Below, piece by piece: positions 1 through 8,885 of a stretch of 64,000 nt of DNA (its first letter is position 1; each line of letters begins with the position of its first letter). The stretch is from Spongiibacter marinus (GTDB lineage Bacteria > Pseudomonadota > Gammaproteobacteria > Pseudomonadales > Spongiibacteraceae), in contig NZ_JAFBBD010000001.1 of assembly GCF_016906995.1 (NCBI RefSeq), positions 1 through 64,000 of the forward strand. The letters are read 5' to 3'. Below the pieces are notes generated by a model. That model was given only the letters and a program-made list of their open reading frames with translations. It was not told where the DNA came from and searched no databases. The position numbers were made by a program, and so were the translations under genes.

Positions 1-179
1 GCTCTCGGCGATAAAAGATGCGGGGCAGTCGCCTGTTATCGACGGGAGATTAGAAAACGACTGAGCGCAAGAGCGGGGTTTGTTGAGCGCTTACGACGAT
101 ACTGACTTAAGCGTGCTTTTATAATTTCTTGTAACTCGCTCATACGCATACCAACACAGCATTTTGGGCTCCCCTACGG

Positions 180-779
180 TCACTCCGCCGCCAGCAAACG
201 CCGTCGGTACAAGCCCGGGGGTAGCCCGGTCCAGGCCTTGAAAGCGCGAATAAAAGCCGCCGGATCGGCATACCCGGCATGATGGCTGATTTCAGCAATC
301 GACACATCTCCCTTACTCAACCAGTAAATCGCCCTGTCCCTCCGAATATCTCCTTTGAGGCGATGAAAGCAGCTCCCCTCTTCAGTAAGCTTTCTGCGCA
401 GTGTACGCTCCGTCATATGCAGTTGCGAAGCGATCTCCGTAAAACTGGCCGAATCATCCAGTGATGATGTTTCTAGCAATCGACTTATCTGGTCGGTAAA
501 ACTTTTCTCAATTTTTTGTTTGCGGAACCACGGCAGCGGTGCACGCCGCAAATAGCCTCGCAACTGCTCCCGGTTCCGACGGATTGGCCACCGCAGTACT
601 TCGGCTGGCCACACCAACATATTCTGGGGCTGTTTAACACGGCAGAGTCCGGGAAAAAGCAGCGGGTATTCCTCTTTATAGGCTTTTGGTAAATAGGTAA
701 AACTTACCTCCCGTAGGGGTATCTGCTGGCCTACCAACCAGTTGGGAAAACGATGCCAAACTGGACCAATCTTGGACAA
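180..779 (-). pseudogene. AraC-family regulator, N-terminally truncated
   Basis: Residues about 95-199 form an AraC DNA-binding domain: two helix-turn-helix units with the typical segments FTEIASQLHMTERTLRRKL and AEISHHAGYADPAAFIRAFK. The first 90 residues resemble only the end of the arabinose-binding-like sensor domain found in regulators of about 330 residues. The frame begins at TTG (779); homology-like sequence (PLYKLVDLSKIGPVWH) runs back to about 809, where an in-frame TAA at 810-812 ends it. About 120-140 residues are therefore missing. The break lies only 60 bp from the tRNA-Phe fragment, so I infer truncation by the recombination that built the island. A functional short regulator remains possible but less likely. 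Confidence 0.7.
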
Positions 780-874
780 ATCAACGAGTTTATACAGTGG
801 TTTAGGGTGTTATCGGAGTTTTTAAAAGTTTTAAATATCAAATAGTTAAGAATTTTCAGCAGCTACTTCTTTAA

Positions 875-919
875 TTGAAAATCCTCGTGTCGGTGGTTCG
901 ATTCCGCCTCTGGGCACCA
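875..919 (+). other. tRNA-Phe 3' fragment (island attachment site, left)
   Basis: The sequence reads as the 3' part of tRNA-Phe: anticodon loop TTGAAAA with the GAA anticodon, stem half TCCTC, variable region GTGTC, T arm GGTGG-TTCGATT-CCGCC, acceptor strand TCTGGGC, discriminator A and CCA. The 5' half is absent: upstream bases cannot pair with the acceptor strand (GCCCAGA expected). Fragments like this are left at the far end of an element integrated in a tRNA gene. The last 17 bases plus one more recur at 17192-17209. The intact tRNA-Phe is presumably to the left, outside the window. Confidence 0.85.
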
Positions 920-926
920 TATTTCG

Positions 927-963
927 AAAAGGCCTTAACTTTCAAAGAGTTAGGGCCTTTTTA
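927..963 (+). terminator. Rho-independent terminator after the tRNA-Phe fragment
   Basis: The arms GGCCTTAACT and AGTTAGGGCC pair through ten positions (one G-U) around a short loop and are followed by TTTTTATTTT. It sits just after the tRNA CCA end, where a tRNA terminator is expected, so it travelled with the tRNA 3' end or was supplied by the element. Confidence 0.75.
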
Positions 964-1040
964 TTTTCTGATGTGTAGCACTGAAATGCATAAATTGTGT
1001 AGCAGCTTTCTACTCCAAAACTGCCGAGTTCAGACCCACT

Positions 1041-1625
1041 TTATACCCGAATTTCGAACTCACTGTAAGCCGCCTGTGTGTCCGCATCGGTTAGCCCTAT
1101 GTACCTCATCGTAACCGCAGGATGTGAGTGATTAAGCACCTTGCAAACCCGCTCTATGCTTGCGCCTTGAGAGTGCATTACCCAACCCAGGGTTTTCCGC
1201 ATACTGTGAGTGCCTAGCTGAATGCCAAGAATTTCACCAACCTCTGCAAAGGCCTTGGAGACCGCTGAGCGACTTAACGGCTTATTCTTCGCTCGATTGC
1301 TGTCCACCTGAAAAAGGTAGATGTGGCTCGGGTTATCGACAATGCGCTTGTTCACGATTGCCTTAGCGGTGTCGTTAAGTGTCACTTTGCGCTTCTTGCC
1401 CGTTTTACCCTCTAGTATTTCCAACACTCCAGACCGAGCCTGAACCATGGTCACTGACAATAAATCGGATATTCGCAAGCCAACATTGACGCCAAACACC
1501 CATAAATCGGAATAAATCTCGCCCCGGTGCTTTTTCAATAATCTAGCAACGTCCTTGACCTCATCTATGGTTTTTACAGCATCGACAACGGCCACACCTA
1601 TTCCCCATTTAATTGAATATATCAA
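1041..1625 (-). CDS. Short tyrosine recombinase (FimB-size integrase)
   Basis: This is a phage-integrase-fold recombinase reduced to the catalytic domain (about 184-194 residues; FimB/FimE are about 200). Visible catalytic residues are Arg51 (VGLRISDLL), a basic GKTGKKRK beta-hairpin near 73-80, His140/Arg143 (THSMRKT), His166/168 (LNHSHPAV) and the nucleophile Tyr175 (MRYIGL). It lacks the N-terminal arm-binding/SAM-like domains of normal integrases. The longest frame starts at TTG 1625; a GTG at 1595, preceded by GGGGAATAGGT, is the better start. It lies 120 bp from the left tRNA fragment, so it may be an element integrase, an inversion enzyme or a resolvase. Substrate sites are unknown; CTATTCC-type repeats upstream are candidates. 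Confidence 0.85.
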   Translation of the reverse strand: MIYSIKWGIGVAVVDAVKTIDEVKDVARLLKKHRGEIYSDLWVFGVNVGLRISDLLSVTMVQARSGVLEILEGKTGKKRKVTLNDTAKAIVNKRIVDNPSHIYLFQVDSNRAKNKPLSRSAVSKAFAEVGEILGIQLGTHSMRKTLGWVMHSQGASIERVCKVLNHSHPAVTMRYIGLTDADTQAAYSEFEIRV

Positions 1626-1682
1626 TAAATTGTGGAATAAATGATAACAAACGTAAGGAAATTCAGCAATATCGAGGGATTT

Positions 1683-1713
1683 CTATTCCCCAAAATTATA
1701 TTTTGAGGAATAG
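1683..1713. repeat. 14-bp inverted repeat upstream of the short recombinase
   Basis: The arms CTATTCCCCAAAAT (1683-1696) and ATTTTGAGGAATAG (1700-1713) are complementary except for one base and are separated by TAT. A partial copy, CTATTCCCCAT, sits at 1598-1608 near the recombinase start and a TGGAATA half-site at 1632-1638. This fits an operator or arm-type binding sites for the adjacent recombinase; no U-tract follows on either strand that would make it a clear terminator. Confidence 0.6.
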
Positions 1714-1740
1714 GTGTCTGATCACTCTAAGAGCGGGTAT

Positions 1741-2262
1741 TTACCGACGAGCCTGATGATTGTCATCAGTGACCGATATCCTCGACGAACGAGAATCCTC
1801 AACAGCAGGAGGCTGAACCGCAGCACGCTCAACCCCAAGAGCGGGCCGAATGATCTTTCTAGTCCAAGCCAACAGCCCTGTCTCTGTTTTAGCTAGCTCG
1901 CCCTCAGCCTCCTTAAGGACGCTTTCCCACGCAGGGGCAAAACCAGGACTCTTCTCATACATCATGTGAATTGCTTTGTCATAGAGATACAAAGTGCGTA
2001 ATTCTGATTTATCAGCACGATTTTTTAGAGCAGCCAAAGAAATTCGAAGATTTTCATTTTTCTTAGAAAGTTCCTCAAGCTTCTTCCTCTGCTCCTCATT
2101 ACCAATCGCATTTATACCCATCTGGGTATGCAAATGATCTTTTAGGTTGCGGTTCTCTTTCACAATACCCCGCCTTGCCCTCCAACCATTAAAAGCAACT
2201 ATGATCGCTATGACTCCTCCTATCAATAAGCCCACAAAAAACAACCCTATCGACTCATCCAT
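1741..2262 (-). CDS. Hypothetical membrane-anchored coiled-coil protein
   Basis: I do not recognise a family. Residues about 5-25 form one hydrophobic segment (IGLFFVGLLIGGVIAIIVAF) followed by arginines, so an N-in anchor with the rest cytoplasmic is the simplest topology. Residues 35-90 are charged and heptad-like (KENRNLKDHL, KKLEELSKKNENLR), consistent with a coiled coil. The tail is polar and rich in Val, Pro and Arg. It is read in the same direction as the recombinase and the two unknown genes upstream. AT content appears higher than in the core genes to the right, in keeping with island origin. Confidence 0.6.
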   Translation of the reverse strand: MDESIGLFFVGLLIGGVIAIIVAFNGWRARRGIVKENRNLKDHLHTQMGINAIGNEEQRKKLEELSKKNENLRISLAALKNRADKSELRTLYLYDKAIHMMYEKSPGFAPAWESVLKEAEGELAKTETGLLAWTRKIIRPALGVERAAVQPPAVEDSRSSRISVTDDNHQARR

Positions 2263-2379
2263 ATGTCCCCCTTATCCCAAAAATATCAAGCCACGACTAA
2301 ACTAAAAATATAGCTCCCCGCACCACACAGATGCAGGAAGCACTCAACCCACAAGCACAAAACCCAAGCTAACTGTAAT

Positions 2380-2673
2380 TTACAGATGCGAACTTGAGGA
2401 CCCAATCGCAACCACTACAGAATTTTTAATACCTCGTAAAAAATGATTCGCCGGGTTCAACCAGCAGTTATCGCTGCCAAAATCGGTAGAAACATAAAAT
2501 TTGCGCTTACGCTTGGAATAACTAACCGCTGAAATAACAATATCGCCATCAATCTTCAGGCCTGTATCGTCAACAATTCGTAGGTCGCTGCCCTCATCAA
2601 ATCCTTTCGTATCGCCTAGCTCTAAACGTAACCGAATATTCTCTTCGTGAATGGAAGCCAGCACCTTCGTCAA
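2380..2673 (-). CDS. Hypothetical protein, 97 aa
   Basis: No family is recognised. The first 16 residues look helical and the remainder alternates hydrophobic and charged residues, suggesting a small beta-rich soluble domain. There is no signal peptide, membrane segment or cysteine cluster (one Cys near 71). It lies alone between two membrane-protein genes of the same direction, with gaps of about 95-115 bp on each side, so co-transcription is uncertain. It could be a genuine island cargo gene; coding status rests only on length and orientation. Confidence 0.4.
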   Translation of the reverse strand: MTKVLASIHEENIRLRLELGDTKGFDEGSDLRIVDDTGLKIDGDIVISAVSYSKRKRKFYVSTDFGSDNCWLNPANHFLRGIKNSVVVAIGSSSSHL

Positions 2674-2767
2674 CTTTGCATTGCTGTTTAACGATTCAGA
2701 AACTTGCCCTTAAACCCTCTCCGAAATCTGACAACCTTTATCAGCCTCTAACGCACACCAACGAATC

Positions 2768-3811
2768 TCAAGCAGCAATGGAAGCAGCCTGTAAGTGAGC
2801 GCCTCGACCAGAACGCGCCGCTATAAACAGCAGCAATATCTGTAGTAGCGTTAACAAACCGGCGAGAATAGCGCCCACGAGCCAAACCAACTTTTGAAAG
2901 AGCCTCCCAAAGACCTTTATTACCCTTTCGCCTCCGAGCCTGACCATCAGCGCAGTTTTGTCACCAAAGCCTTGAGTCGCTCTTCTAACTGTCTTAAGCG
3001 TATCCATATCCGAAGCGTGCTTGGTAAGTGCTAAAGCATTTTCCACGCCTCCCGAATTCCGAGCAATCAATCCAAGCTCCCGAAAGAATTCGGTTATGCC
3101 ATCGAGCCTAATACTTTTCTTTACAGCCACAGACAAGTCTTTGATACCTGACGGGGTGAATTCCGCAACCTGAAGCGACTTCCTTAGTTCAGTGTAATTC
3201 ACAGCTTCCACTACTCGACTGTGGAGAAGCTTCCTGAACCCAGCAGATTGCTTTGCTGTCTGTCGGGCTGCAGCCTTGGCAAGTGATACACCGCCATCAA
3301 CAACTGGAGTTCCAAATGTCGTTACGATTCCAAACGCAGCTAACCCGGCAACCAGCTGATCTAACTCCTCACCCTGGGAAACTTTATACCCTTCCATCGC
3401 TAGATCGCGAAAATCTCCAATAACAAAAAAATCACTCGTGATCGCAGCAGAAGTAGAAACCTTACTATTCATCTCCCCGTAGGCAACACCACGATAGACT
3501 TCGCTTGGTGCTTTCTTAGCTGCATAAAGGAATGTGGACTTGCGCTCCATTTCCTCATCCCATTCGTCATGATGCGGGTAGCCATAGCCCCCATTCATCT
3601 TGATCAATGCGCTGGCATCATCAAGTCGATCTTCATCGAGGGCCGAGGAAATTTCCATACTTAGCAATTCCGGAGAACGCTCCCACCAAACAATTGCTAG
3701 CGCAAGCTGACGTCCTAGCTGAACACTCGTGTATTCAAACGCATACCCCAGCCACATACCCGTAGACGACAACAACGTCAAAACACACAGCGCTATTCTT
3801 AATTTCTTCAA
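2768..3811 (-). CDS. Hypothetical membrane protein, 347 aa
   Basis: No family is recognised. Residues 1-25 form a signal peptide or N-terminal anchor (KKLRIALCVLTLLSSTGMWLGYAF). A second apolar stretch near 155-175 (GLAAFGIVTTFGTPVVDGG) is followed by a basic helix, and residues about 310-335 form a strong C-terminal membrane helix (LVWLVGAILAGLLTLLQILL). The middle is helical and charged. The protein would expose most of its mass on the periplasmic side or span the membrane two or three times. It sits 30 bp downstream of the YgjP-like gene at the end of the restriction-modification block and may be an associated cargo gene; no function is assigned. Confidence 0.6.
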   Translation of the reverse strand: MKKLRIALCVLTLLSSTGMWLGYAFEYTSVQLGRQLALAIVWWERSPELLSMEISSALDEDRLDDASALIKMNGGYGYPHHDEWDEEMERKSTFLYAAKKAPSEVYRGVAYGEMNSKVSTSAAITSDFFVIGDFRDLAMEGYKVSQGEELDQLVAGLAAFGIVTTFGTPVVDGGVSLAKAAARQTAKQSAGFRKLLHSRVVEAVNYTELRKSLQVAEFTPSGIKDLSVAVKKSIRLDGITEFFRELGLIARNSGGVENALALTKHASDMDTLKTVRRATQGFGDKTALMVRLGGERVIKVFGRLFQKLVWLVGAILAGLLTLLQILLLFIAARSGRGAHLQAASIAA

Positions 3812-3841
3812 GATTGCATCCCTGCAGCAGGCGCCAGACGG

Positions 3842-4573
3842 CTATAGCCTCAAGCTCATTTCAAACTGTTTCAGCCATGCCTTCTTTTCCAAAAAAGATG
3901 GCATCACACGCTCTACTATTTGCCAAAAATCAGCAGAATGGTCATGCTGCTTTAAGTGGCACAGCTCATGGATAACGACATAGTCGACAACTGAATTCGG
4001 AGCCATCATCACTCGCCAGTTGAACTCTAGCCGCCCCTTTGCGGTACAACTTCCCCACCGGGATTTGAAGGACTTGATACCCACCCCTGTCGGCTCAACG
4101 CCCACCACTGGCGCGTAGCGTTCAACCTTCTCCACCAGCTTCTGTTCAGCCTGTCGCTTATACCAGCGCACAAGGGCATTACGGATCATGTGCGGCTGGT
4201 CTTTGCCTTGTGGCACGGTGACTACCAATCGTCCGTTAATCAGGCGTACAGGCTGGAATGCTCCCCTCTCAACCTTCAGTCGGTAATTCCGACCCAGATA
4301 GGAAAAAGCCTCACCCGACACAAACTGCTTTTCACTAACCGGCTGCGCTTGGCGATGCAGTACGATCTTGTCTTTGATCCACTTCCGCTTTTCCTTCAGC
4401 AGCGAATCTATACGCTCAATGGGCAAGTCATGGGGCACCACAACCGATACCGCCCCATCTTCAACCCGGATGTCCGCTGTCTTTCTTCGTTCGGTACGAA
4501 TGACTTCAGCAATAAAGCCGCTGGCTTCCCGGTACTCATGCTTCTGTGAAAGGGGTTTCATTGCAGCCATCAT
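3842..4573 (-). CDS. YgjP/SprT-like zinc metallopeptidase (DUF45)
   Basis: The protein carries the zinc motif HELCHLKQHDHSADFW near residue 200: HExxH with a third His downstream, as in the YgjP (M48-like/WLM) group. The preceding KSRWGSCTAKGRLEFNW segment is the other family signature. Length (243 residues) is normal. Members of this family are often encoded beside type I restriction genes, and here the ATG overlaps the hsdR stop as ATGA, so translation is coupled to hsdR. Its role in the restriction system is not established; proteolytic control of HsdR is an inference only. Confidence 0.88.
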   Translation of the reverse strand: MMAAMKPLSQKHEYREASGFIAEVIRTERRKTADIRVEDGAVSVVVPHDLPIERIDSLLKEKRKWIKDKIVLHRQAQPVSEKQFVSGEAFSYLGRNYRLKVERGAFQPVRLINGRLVVTVPQGKDQPHMIRNALVRWYKRQAEQKLVEKVERYAPVVGVEPTGVGIKSFKSRWGSCTAKGRLEFNWRVMMAPNSVVDYVVIHELCHLKQHDHSADFWQIVERVMPSFLEKKAWLKQFEMSLRL

Positions 4574-7500
4574 CGGAATTTGGTCTTCGCCAGTTCCATG
4601 AAACGGTCTTGTACGACCGTGACTATTGCCTTGTCACCATAGGAACAGTCCAAAATTGCCCGTTTTATCTCCTTCTTCATCCGCTTTACTTCATCGGGTT
4701 TGGCGAAGAAATCAACGATCTGGGTGGCTTCGTCGAAGGTCTGCACCAGTGACTGGCTGGTCGCTTTGATATCTTCATGCACTTCATCAGTGACCACACC
4801 ATCATCACTATGACCTGTCACTTCCGCCATCAGAATGTTGTAGAAAGCAAATTCGGTTTCGGTCAGCCCAAGGTCATCAGCCGCCTGTTTGTGTTCGGTT
4901 TCAATATTTGAAACCAAGTCCAACAGCAGTTCCAGCTGCTGGTCCCACTTGCCATTGGTTTGTTCGATGATTTCGCGTAGCCGCAAACTAAGTGACTTAT
5001 AGTATTCGGGGTCTTCATCAAGGTTGACCGTGATGTGGTGCTTGATCGCACTTTCAATCTCACTAGCGCGGGATTCCGGGGACTTGATCTGATCGACCGA
5101 TTCCTTGAAGTTCGCTGCCATCAAGTCAACCGGGGGTATCTTGGGGTCTACCCCGGTGCTGATAATGTGATCTTCGACCAGCTTGCGCACCTTTTCACCG
5201 GCGTCATTGATATTCAGCCCCGGATCGCGGTAGCGGTTACGGGCGGCATTCTGAACCTTGCCCCAGAATTTCAGGTCGGGCACAAAGGGCTTGGCAGCTA
5301 CATCCGGCAAGATTACATCCATCTGCTTGGAGAACTTCTTGTACGCCAGTTCGAATTGTTGCCGGGTGTCTTCGTTTTTTAGGAACAGTACGTAATCATC
5401 GATGTCTTCACCCTTCACGGTGCTGAAGATTTTCGCGACATTGGTATGGGCGGCTTTCAGCTTGGGTATTTCGTCTTTAAGGGAATGATAGGTACCTTCA
5501 ACATCGTCACTGCTGAACATATCTAGGGCTTCAGTCAGGTGATCTGACAGACCATAGTAGTCCACGACGAATCCCGCTTGTTTACCCTTGTAGGTTCTGT
5601 TCACCCTCGCAATAGCCTGCATCAGGGTGTGGTCTTTCAAGCTACGGTCGATATACATGACTTGAGCTATTGGCGCATCAAAGCCGGTCAACAGCATGTC
5701 TTTAACGATCAGGAAGGCAGTCGGGTCTTCTTTTTCCTTGTCAGTACCCAGCGGCTTAGTGAAGTTCTTGATGATTCGCTTGTGGTCGGCACTATTGGTA
5801 TACGGCGCATAGATGGGTTCATCGTTGTGCTTGCCACTGATAATCACCTCAGACGGTGGCGCACCCAATTCGTCCAGCGTCTTCTTGTACAGGGTCGCAG
5901 CATAGCGACTACCGACCACGATCATGCCCTTAAAGCCGTTGGGCTGAATCTTTTCCCTATAGTGGTTCAACAGGTCGATACAGACCCAGCGTATCCGGTT
6001 GGGTGCTTCACGCACTGCCCGTTCTACACCGTACTTCTGTTTGATTTCCTTCTTTTCTTCCGGGCTGTAGTCTTTGAAATATTCTTCAAACAGGGCATCC
6101 AGTGAGTCACCGACCACATCTGTCTGCACCTGACGCCCTTCGTAGATGATACGAACTGTCGCCCCATCTTCGACCGCTTCATTGATTTTGTACTGGTCGA
6201 TATAGCCACCGAATGCCTGATCCATCTTCTGGGTCTTCAACAACGGTGTACCGGTGAAGCCAATCTTGGGGGCATTGGGCAATGCTGCATTTATGGTCGC
6301 CGCCAGATTCCCAAACTGGGTTCTGTGAGCTTCATCTGCGAGAACAATGATCTTGTCACTGGGGTTCAGGTCTTTGAAGTCACCCTCGGCTTCCGCATCC
6401 TGAAACTTCTGCACCATGGCGGTCACGATGTCGGATGAATCTTTGCGAAGAAGGTCTTTCAGGGACGCTACCGATTTTGCGTTATGGATCGTTTCACTCT
6501 GGGCATTGCCGAAGGTATCCGACAGCTGCTTATCCAGCTGGGTACGGTCTGTGACGAATACCAGCTTGTATTGCTTCAGCTCCGGGTCACGGCGCATCTT
6601 CATCGCCAGCATAACCATCGTCAGGGACTTTCCTGAACCTTGGGTGTGCCATACGACCCCGGACTTTTCTTTTCGATCTTTGCCGGTTTTTAGCCGTTCT
6701 ATGACCTTGTTCACCGCTCGGTATTGCTGGTACCGCGCCACCTTCTTGATCAAACGACCATCGACCGCCTCAAAGATAGTGAAGTTCTGAATCAGGTCTA
6801 GGAAATTAGCGGGACTGAACATCCCGGCAATCAGTCGTTGTTGCGCTGTCACGGGGGTGGCAACATTGACTTCACCTTCGTAACAAACTGGTGATGCCAT
6901 TTCCCGCACTTCATATTTTGGTTTGTCGCAGATATCAGCATCGGTGAATGGATAAGCATCTTTCCAATCCCCGTAGTGCTGGGCACTGGAACTGATCGTG
7001 CCGACCTTGGCTTGATCCCGACAGGTACTGACCATCAGCTGGTTATACCAGAACAGCTTTTCAGCCCCTTCGTGTTCTTCTGGGTAACGTAGATTGGCAT
7101 AGCGGCGAAGCTGATTGATGCCTTCACCGATAGCATCCGCCACATAGGGTGATTTGCATTCGATCACTGCCAGCGGAATACCGTTAACAAAGCACAGGAC
7201 ATCAGGAATGATGTTTTGATTGGAACCTTCGATCTTGAACTGATTGGTACACAGGAAGTCATTATTAGCGGGATAGTCGAAATCAATGATCTTGACCGTC
7301 TGCCCTTTGCGACCTTTACCCAAGTCCTGTTCCACTGACAGGTAATTCACCATCATCTGATAGATGGCATGGTTATATTCCATCAACCCAGCATAGTTCG
7401 GGTGGGTAATTTCACGCATCACCTTCCGAAGATTTTCTTCACTAATCCATGGGTTCAGCTTTCGAAGGGCAGCTTCAAGGCGGTTAACCAACAGCACGTC

Positions 7501-7626
7501 ACGGTAGTACGCTCGTTCGCTTGAATTGTCGGGTGACAGCTGGGCACCGGGTACGTATTCCCAGCCCAGCTTGGTCAGCTGGTCTAGGGCGGGCTGTTCT
7601 ACCTTGTCGAGTTCATCCTGAAACAT
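4570..7626 (-). CDS. hsdR: Type I restriction enzyme, R subunit (nuclease-translocase)
   Basis: HsdR cuts DNA after ATP-driven translocation when the HsdMS complex meets an unmethylated site. The nuclease domain shows the PD-(D/E)xK elements IPDVLCF (about 141) and AVIECKSP (about 154). The motor shows Walker A HTQGSGKS (about 327), DEAH (about 431), GFTGTPL (about 465) and QAIARVNRTYKGK (about 672), with a helical C-terminal region. At 1018 residues it is full length and uninterrupted. It follows hsdS by 20 bp and overlaps the metallopeptidase gene, in the order hsdM-hsdS-hsdR-ygjP-like. The enzyme should be active if HsdM and HsdS are expressed. Confidence 0.96.
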   Translation of the reverse strand: MFQDELDKVEQPALDQLTKLGWEYVPGAQLSPDNSSERAYYRDVLLVNRLEAALRKLNPWISEENLRKVMREITHPNYAGLMEYNHAIYQMMVNYLSVEQDLGKGRKGQTVKIIDFDYPANNDFLCTNQFKIEGSNQNIIPDVLCFVNGIPLAVIECKSPYVADAIGEGINQLRRYANLRYPEEHEGAEKLFWYNQLMVSTCRDQAKVGTISSSAQHYGDWKDAYPFTDADICDKPKYEVREMASPVCYEGEVNVATPVTAQQRLIAGMFSPANFLDLIQNFTIFEAVDGRLIKKVARYQQYRAVNKVIERLKTGKDRKEKSGVVWHTQGSGKSLTMVMLAMKMRRDPELKQYKLVFVTDRTQLDKQLSDTFGNAQSETIHNAKSVASLKDLLRKDSSDIVTAMVQKFQDAEAEGDFKDLNPSDKIIVLADEAHRTQFGNLAATINAALPNAPKIGFTGTPLLKTQKMDQAFGGYIDQYKINEAVEDGATVRIIYEGRQVQTDVVGDSLDALFEEYFKDYSPEEKKEIKQKYGVERAVREAPNRIRWVCIDLLNHYREKIQPNGFKGMIVVGSRYAATLYKKTLDELGAPPSEVIISGKHNDEPIYAPYTNSADHKRIIKNFTKPLGTDKEKEDPTAFLIVKDMLLTGFDAPIAQVMYIDRSLKDHTLMQAIARVNRTYKGKQAGFVVDYYGLSDHLTEALDMFSSDDVEGTYHSLKDEIPKLKAAHTNVAKIFSTVKGEDIDDYVLFLKNEDTRQQFELAYKKFSKQMDVILPDVAAKPFVPDLKFWGKVQNAARNRYRDPGLNINDAGEKVRKLVEDHIISTGVDPKIPPVDLMAANFKESVDQIKSPESRASEIESAIKHHITVNLDEDPEYYKSLSLRLREIIEQTNGKWDQQLELLLDLVSNIETEHKQAADDLGLTETEFAFYNILMAEVTGHSDDGVVTDEVHEDIKATSQSLVQTFDEATQIVDFFAKPDEVKRMKKEIKRAILDCSYGDKAIVTVVQDRFMELAKTKFR

Positions 7627-7646
7627 CGTATTGGCAGCGCCCGAAC

Positions 7647-8885
7647 TCAGGCTACTGCTGACTCCTTATTATCGACTTTTACCCTGACCTTACCGGTTAA
7701 CAGGTCTTGCATTAGGGCTTTTTTGACTTTAACAATTGAAGCTTCCTTCTTCTGCAATTCAAATACCGCTGAATCAACACTTTTCAAACTCGCTGCGATT
7801 TTGTGCTGTTCTTCAATAGGCGGCACGGGAACTAGAAGTTTTTTAAAGTAAGGAAGACCTATAGTTTTAATAGTGCTGCCAATTGCGATTGCTTCGAACT
7901 TTGGCTTCCAATATTGGAGTAAGTAATATAGGTAATGGTTGTCTAACCTTGAACCGCAATTCCATGCCATGAAATGCTGACTAACTGCCATTGGGCAGGT
8001 TGTTATTGCACTTTTCCCAATCCCAGCATCGCGGGACATAACAACAATCCCTGCGGGATGAAGTACAGCCGAAGAGTTCTTTATACCCAGGTCACTAATT
8101 TGTTTTTGAGATTCTGAAATGTATAACTTATCTAACCGATCAGAATCTGACAAAGAAATCCATTTGATACCGCCATTCCAATACTCGCCCTTTGACTTGT
8201 CTGGTGTATGCCCACTTCCGCGCTTTGCCACATTATCTAGTAATTCCGTGTCCCACCCCACCGGTATCCGCCCTACTGGCGAATCCTTGAATTCAGTGTG
8301 CGGAACGCCGCCCGGACCAATCCCTTTGGTCAACAACTCTTGCATCATCCCTGTTTTAAGGTCTTTCAGCTTGTCGATCTGTGCGCGGGTCTTTTCGATC
8401 ACGTCATCGACGGTGGACAGGATGGCAGCGATTTTTTGTTGTTCGGGAAGCGGAGGTGTTTCCACGCAATATTCATCAAGCACACCCTTCTTTATGTGCT
8501 TCATGGTGCTGCCGTGTGAAAGTTCCGCAAGCGGATCAATACTGTTTAGAATCAGTTGGTGTAGAAATAAACGATCAATGCCATCTTTTTCTTCGACCTT
8601 GAATATATGTTGATTGAGAACAGCGTCGCCGCGATCCCAAAGTAAGGCGGTTAACGTCGCCGACCACGAAAATAGTAAATCACCGTTTCGAATGTAGTTC
8701 TTGTCAGAAACATCATCGCCAGCGTAATAATCTAGGTCGGCGTTTCGGTTATTGATTTGTGCTATTCGAATGATCGGCAGCCCTTCACCTGACCAATCTT
8801 CTGGCTTAAATGCACGACCATTATAGTAATTTGCTAAAGCGGATAACGGCTGAAGCGACCACCCATCTGGAACCGGATTACTCAT
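7647..8885 (-). CDS. hsdS: Type I restriction enzyme, specificity subunit
   Basis: HsdS determines the DNA target of the methylase and nuclease complex. It has the two-repeat build of the family: a first target-recognition domain (residues about 1-150), a conserved helix with [20 protein letters not shown] (about 140-160), a second recognition domain (about 195-350) and the matching helix [19 protein letters not shown] (about 355-375). The length of 412 residues is typical. The start overlaps the end of hsdM by 8 bp, so translation is probably coupled. The recognition sequence cannot be read from the protein. Confidence 0.95.
   Translation of the reverse strand: MSNPVPDGWSLQPLSALANYYNGRAFKPEDWSGEGLPIIRIAQINNRNADLDYYAGDDVSDKNYIRNGDLLFSWSATLTALLWDRGDAVLNQHIFKVEEKDGIDRLFLHQLILNSIDPLAELSHGSTMKHIKKGVLDEYCVETPPLPEQQKIAAILSTVDDVIEKTRAQIDKLKDLKTGMMQELLTKGIGPGGVPHTEFKDSPVGRIPVGWDTELLDNVAKRGSGHTPDKSKGEYWNGGIKWISLSDSDRLDKLYISESQKQISDLGIKNSSAVLHPAGIVVMSRDAGIGKSAITTCPMAVSQHFMAWNCGSRLDNHYLYYLLQYWKPKFEAIAIGSTIKTIGLPYFKKLLVPVPPIEEQHKIAASLKSVDSAVFELQKKEASIVKVKKALMQDLLTGKVRVKVDNKESAVA

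Noticed and set aside
844-919. Intact tRNA-Phe gene
   Set aside because: Only the 3' part from the anticodon loop on is tRNA-like; the 5' acceptor strand GCCCAGA and the D arm are missing.
875-1114. 79-residue frame starting at the tRNA fragment
   Set aside because: It reads through the tRNA fragment and its terminator and overlaps the recombinase end; no ribosome site or protein-like pattern.
5035-6105. Long plus-strand frames inside hsdR
   Set aside because: They are antisense shadows of a confidently identified HsdR; similar shadows occur in cyoB, the ALDH and the giant gene.
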